From Dryocola boscaweniae (lineage in GTDB: Bacteria > Pseudomonadota > Gammaproteobacteria > Enterobacterales > Enterobacteriaceae): a stretch of 64,000 nucleotides of DNA. The stretch is from assembly GCF_025215095.1 (NCBI RefSeq), contig NZ_JALHAP010000075.1:1-64000 (forward strand). Direction: 5' to 3'. Position numbers and translations under genes: made by a program. Position 1 is the first letter of the stretch. The number at the start of each line of letters is the position of its first letter. The notes under the pieces are model-generated. The model saw only the letters and a program-made list of their open reading frames with translations, made no database searches and was not told the DNA's origin. Positions 61,393 to 64,000 of the stretch are shown piece after piece.

Positions 61393-62570
61393 TTATTTCA
61401 GCCGCATCCGACTATCGCGCCGCTGCCCAGCGCATCCTGCCGCCATTCCTGTTTCACTATATTGATGGCGGCGCCTATGCCGAGCACACGCTACGCCGCA
61501 ACGTGGAAGATCTGGCGCAGGTGGCGTTAAAACAGCGCGTGCTAAAAAATATGTCGTCGCTGAGCCTGGAAACCAAACTCTTTAACGAAACGCTCTCAAT
61601 GCCGGTTGCCCTTGCTCCGGTGGGTTTATGCGGGATGTACGCCCGTCGCGGCGAGGTTCAGGCCGCCAAAGCCGCCGCTGCGAAGGGGATCCCCTTCACG
61701 CTTTCTACCGTCTCCGTTTGCCCGATTGAAGAAGTCGCCCCGGCCATCGACCGCCCGATGTGGTTCCAGCTTTATGTGCTTAAAGATCGCGGTTTTATGC
61801 GCAATGCGCTGGAGCGCGCTAAAGCAGCAGGTTGTTCCACGCTCGTCTTCACCGTTGATATGCCAACGCCCGGCGCGCGTTACCGCGATGCACATTCGGG
61901 CATGAGCGGCGTTAACGCTGCGATGCGACGCTACTGGCAGGCCGCAACGCATCCGCAATGGGCGTGGGATGTGGGTATGAACGGCCGTCCACACGATCTG
62001 GGCAATATCTCGGCCTATCTGGGGAAACCGACCGGGCTTGAAGATTACATTGGCTGGCTGGCGAACAATTTCGATCCGTCCATTTCCTGGAGCGATCTGG
62101 AGTGGATCCGCGAGTTCTGGGACGGCCCCATGATCATTAAAGGCATTCTCGACCCGGAAGACGCCAAAGACGCGGTGCGTTTCGGCGCGGACGGAATTGT
62201 GGTGTCGAACCACGGCGGCCGCCAGCTCGATGGGGTGCTTTCTTCCTGCCGCGCGCTGCCCGCCATTGCCGACGCGGTTAAAGGAGATATCGCTATCCTG
62301 GCCGATAGCGGCATTCGCAATGGATTGGACGTGGTGCGCATGATTGCGCTTGGGGCTGATACCGTCCTGCTGGGCCGTGCTTATCTGTACGCTCTGGCGA
62401 CGTATGGCCAGGCAGGCGTCGCAAACTTGCTGAATCTTATTGAAAAAGAGATGAAGGTGGCGATGACGCTCACCGGCGCGAAAACCATCGCGGAAATCAG
62501 CCCCGATCTGCTGGTGCGCGAAGGTCTGAAAGATATTCTTTCGCCTGCGGATATGGCGGTTGGGTTTTAA
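61389..62570 (+). CDS. lldD: FMN-dependent L-lactate dehydrogenase LldD
   Basis: A 393-aa enzyme of the alpha-hydroxy-acid oxidase family, start ATG 61389. Catalytic His and Arg lie in [12 protein letters not shown], and FMN-binding segments are [14 protein letters not shown] and [25 protein letters not shown]. It oxidises L-lactate to pyruvate and passes electrons to ubiquinone at the inner membrane. Last gene of lldPRD. Confidence 0.97.
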   Translation: MIISAASDYRAAAQRILPPFLFHYIDGGAYAEHTLRRNVEDLAQVALKQRVLKNMSSLSLETKLFNETLSMPVALAPVGLCGMYARRGEVQAAKAAAAKGIPFTLSTVSVCPIEEVAPAIDRPMWFQLYVLKDRGFMRNALERAKAAGCSTLVFTVDMPTPGARYRDAHSGMSGVNAAMRRYWQAATHPQWAWDVGMNGRPHDLGNISAYLGKPTGLEDYIGWLANNFDPSISWSDLEWIREFWDGPMIIKGILDPEDAKDAVRFGADGIVVSNHGGRQLDGVLSSCRALPAIADAVKGDIAILADSGIRNGLDVVRMIALGADTVLLGRAYLYALATYGQAGVANLLNLIEKEMKVAMTLTGAKTIAEISPDLLVREGLKDILSPADMAVGF

Positions 62571-62577
62571 CGAAGAG

Positions 62578-62605
62578 GATGTCTCCAGAGACTTCTGGAG
62601 ACATC
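62578..62605. terminator. hairpin between lldD and osmC
   Basis: A perfect 12-bp stem (62578-62589 and 62594-62605, loop GACT) sits between the convergent lldD and osmC stops. No T-run follows on either side. Confidence 0.5.
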
Positions 62606-62617
62606 AGAATAACGAAG

Positions 62618-63046
62618 TTAGTTAAGCTTGTAGTCCAGCGTAATTTCAGCTTTCAGCAACTGGGATACCGGGCAGCCTGCTTTGGCTTTCTGAATAATTT
62701 TGTCAAACTCCGAAACGTCGATATTCGGCACTTTGACGTCGCTTGTGAGCGCAATTTTGGTGATGGCGAAACCACCCTCGGTTTTATCCAGCGAAACGTC
62801 GGCGGTGGTATCAATACTTTCTGCCGTAAAGCCTTCTTCGCCTAACATCAGCGAAAGCGCCATAGAGAAACACGCCGCGTGTGCAGCGCCAATCAGCTCT
62901 TCCGGGTTAGTACCGGCAGCGCCTTCAAAACGGGTATTAAAACCATAGGGTTGCTCTTTTAACGCGCCGCTTTCGGTGGAAACCGTGCCTTTGCCGCGTT
63001 TAATGTCGCCTTCCCAGTGAGCCTGTCCTTTCTTATGAATGGTCAT
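62618..63046 (-). CDS. osmC: osmotically inducible peroxiredoxin OsmC
   Basis: A 142-aa protein (E. coli OsmC 143), AAAGGAG before ATG. The two catalytic cysteines are in AAHAACFSMALS (about Cys59) and KAGCPVSQLL (about Cys126). It reduces organic hydroperoxides and is usually RpoS- and RcsB-controlled. Confidence 0.95.
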   Translation of the reverse strand: MTIHKKGQAHWEGDIKRGKGTVSTESGALKEQPYGFNTRFEGAAGTNPEELIGAAHAACFSMALSLMLGEEGFTAESIDTTADVSLDKTEGGFAITKIALTSDVKVPNIDVSEFDKIIQKAKAGCPVSQLLKAEITLDYKLN

Positions 63047-63204
63047 CTATTCGCTCCTTTTTTATTTACACAAACAACAAGTATAGAAGCTCAATACAGG
63101 CTTGCCTGAGAACTAAGAGCAATCCTTAGCCTGCTTAAAAATAAAACGAATAAATCCTCCATCCCGGGTGTTCACTCCGTACCTGATACGATGAGGGCAC
63201 GACC

Positions 63205-63738
63205 ATGAAGCGTTTTATCTTCACTTTGTTACCCGCTGCAGCCACCGCTATTCTGCTTTTCTCCGGCTTCGCGCAGGCGATGGGCGGCAGCAGCGACGAG
63301 CCTGTTCCACCCACGTGCCCGAAAGGACAAATTTACGATTCAAAAACGAAAACCTGCATGGTGGATAAAGGCGGGATGATCGGCGACGAAGCGCGCACGG
63401 ATTACGCATATGCGCTGGCAAAAGCCGGGCGCTATCAGGAAGCGCTGGATATGCTGAACACGCTTAAAAATCCTGCTACCGCCGAGGCGCTGAACTATCG
63501 CGGTTACGCCACCCGCAAGCTGGGCCGTACCGATGAAGGAATCGGCTATTATTTAAAATCAGTGGCGCTCGATCCCCGGTATCCAAAGGTTCGCGAATAT
63601 CTCGGAGAAGCGTATATGATTAAAAACCGTCCTGATTTGGCTCGTGAGCAGCTTATTGCGATCAAAACGCTCTGCGGCACGGGCTGCGAGGAGTATCGCG
63701 ATCTGGCGGCGGCAATCGACGGCCATCCTGAATCCTGA
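63205..63738 (+). CDS. exported TPR-repeat protein
   Basis: A 177-aa protein with a Sec signal (1-25, SGFAQA) and a short Cys-containing region (PPTCPKGQIYDSKTKTCMVDKGG). About three tetratricopeptide repeats follow (from residue about 68: YALAKAGRYQEALDMLNTL, YRGYATRKLGRTDEGIGYYLKSVALDP, YLGEAYMIKNRPDLAREQL). It is probably periplasmic. It directly precedes an ECF sigma gene and may belong to its sensing circuit. Confidence 0.8.
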   Translation: MKRFIFTLLPAAATAILLFSGFAQAMGGSSDEPVPPTCPKGQIYDSKTKTCMVDKGGMIGDEARTDYAYALAKAGRYQEALDMLNTLKNPATAEALNYRGYATRKLGRTDEGIGYYLKSVALDPRYPKVREYLGEAYMIKNRPDLAREQLIAIKTLCGTGCEEYRDLAAAIDGHPES

Positions 63739-63759
63739 TCTCTGCCCGCGGAGGCAAAA

Positions 63760-64000
63760 ATTAATAGCGAAGCAATACGCCGTGAGATCGCGCAATATCT
63801 TCCTCGCCTGTGGCGCTACGGCCTGGTGCTGTCCCACCGGCGGGATGTTGCGGATGATTTAGTTCAGGCAACCTGCGTGCGGGCGCTGGAGCGCGCTGCG
63901 CAATTTACGTCCGGGACCCGCCTGGACCGTTGGCTGTTTTCCATTTTGCATTCCGTATGGCTTAACGAGGTTCGCTCGCAGCTTATCCGCCGGGGCCAGG
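63760..64000 (+). CDS. ECF-type RNA polymerase sigma factor (partial, cut by window end)
   Basis: The frame reads EAIRREIAQYLPRLWRYGLVLS, then DVADDLVQATCVRALERAAQF and RLDRWLFSILHSVWLNEVR: sigma-70 region 2 with its -10 binding helix. Region 4 lies beyond the right edge. No ATG, GTG or TTG occurs before region 2. GGAGG at 63750-63754 stands 5 nt before ATT 63760, so ATT (or CTG 63742) seems to be the start. It starts 21 nt after the TPR gene. Confidence 0.8.
   Translation, partial: MNSEAIRREIAQYLPRLWRYGLVLSHRRDVADDLVQATCVRALERAAQFTSGTRLDRWLFSILHSVWLNEVRSQLIRRGQ

Noticed and set aside
1..64000. CRISPR arrays, insertion sequences, rRNA genes
   Set aside because: No regularly spaced repeats, transposase frames or rRNA sequence were found anywhere in the window.

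Overview
This is an enterobacterial chromosome segment (family Enterobacteriaceae, moderately GC-rich). ybcJ-folD-tRNA-Arg(UCU), ybdJ-ybdK, ybdG, fdnGHI and lldPRD all resemble their E. coli K-12 counterparts closely, but the genus cannot be fixed from the sequence alone. About 55% of the window is a secondary (lateral-type, 'Flag-2') flagellar locus. The rest is backbone genes mixed with accessory and decayed material. There is no insertion sequence, integrase, CRISPR array or rRNA.

Flagellar locus (1-35070). From left to right: flagellin lafA (minus); a two-gene ToxR-like membrane regulator pair (plus); the hook/rod/ring operon flgBCDEFGHIJKL-lafW (minus); flgA, flgM, flgN (plus); a variable region that looks like flagellin modification (14796-21525); fliEFGHIJ with the sigma-54 activator lafK (minus); and fliMNPQR-flhBA (plus). 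Transcription logic can be read from the DNA. Good sigma-54 (-24/-12) elements precede flgB, fliM and the 619-aa transferase gene, with a weaker one before lafK. Sigma-28-like elements precede flgM and probably lafA. Cap protein, FliS, FliK, motor and sigma-28 genes are not in the window and would be expected beyond the left edge.

The most interesting part is the modification region. A minus-strand operon encodes a cytidylyltransferase-like enzyme, a HAD phosphatase and a fusion of a TagB/TagF-type glycerophosphotransferase with a SAM methyltransferase. It starts at its own sigma-54 promoter. Next to it are an alpha/beta hydrolase with an Asp2-like nucleophile elbow, a divergent FliB-like protein and a GT2 glycosyltransferase; the last two are appended to the fliEFGHIJ operon. 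Together they suggest that the lateral flagellin carries a methylated polyol-phosphate or phospho-glycan decoration.

Middle (35071-47300). This holds an LprI-like secreted protein, a small orphan, a LacI-family repressor with a PTS EIICB permease controlled by a striking double operator, ybcJ-folD, and tRNA-Arg(UCU). After the tRNA comes accessory DNA: an FAD/NAD(P) protein, a DUF1471 secreted protein, a chimeric pseudogene and a chromosomal ParM/ParR pair. Backbone resumes with ybdJ-ybdK.

Right (47300-64000). The selenoprotein formate dehydrogenase-N operon fdnGHI (in-frame UGA, NarL/FNR sites) is followed by two small Cys-containing orphans, mechanosensitive channel ybdG, a LysR remnant, a cupin-alcohol dehydrogenase pair, a probable copper pair (DUF2946 + PepSY), lldPRD with two LldR operators, osmC, and a TPR lipoprotein-like gene followed by an ECF sigma factor cut by the window end.
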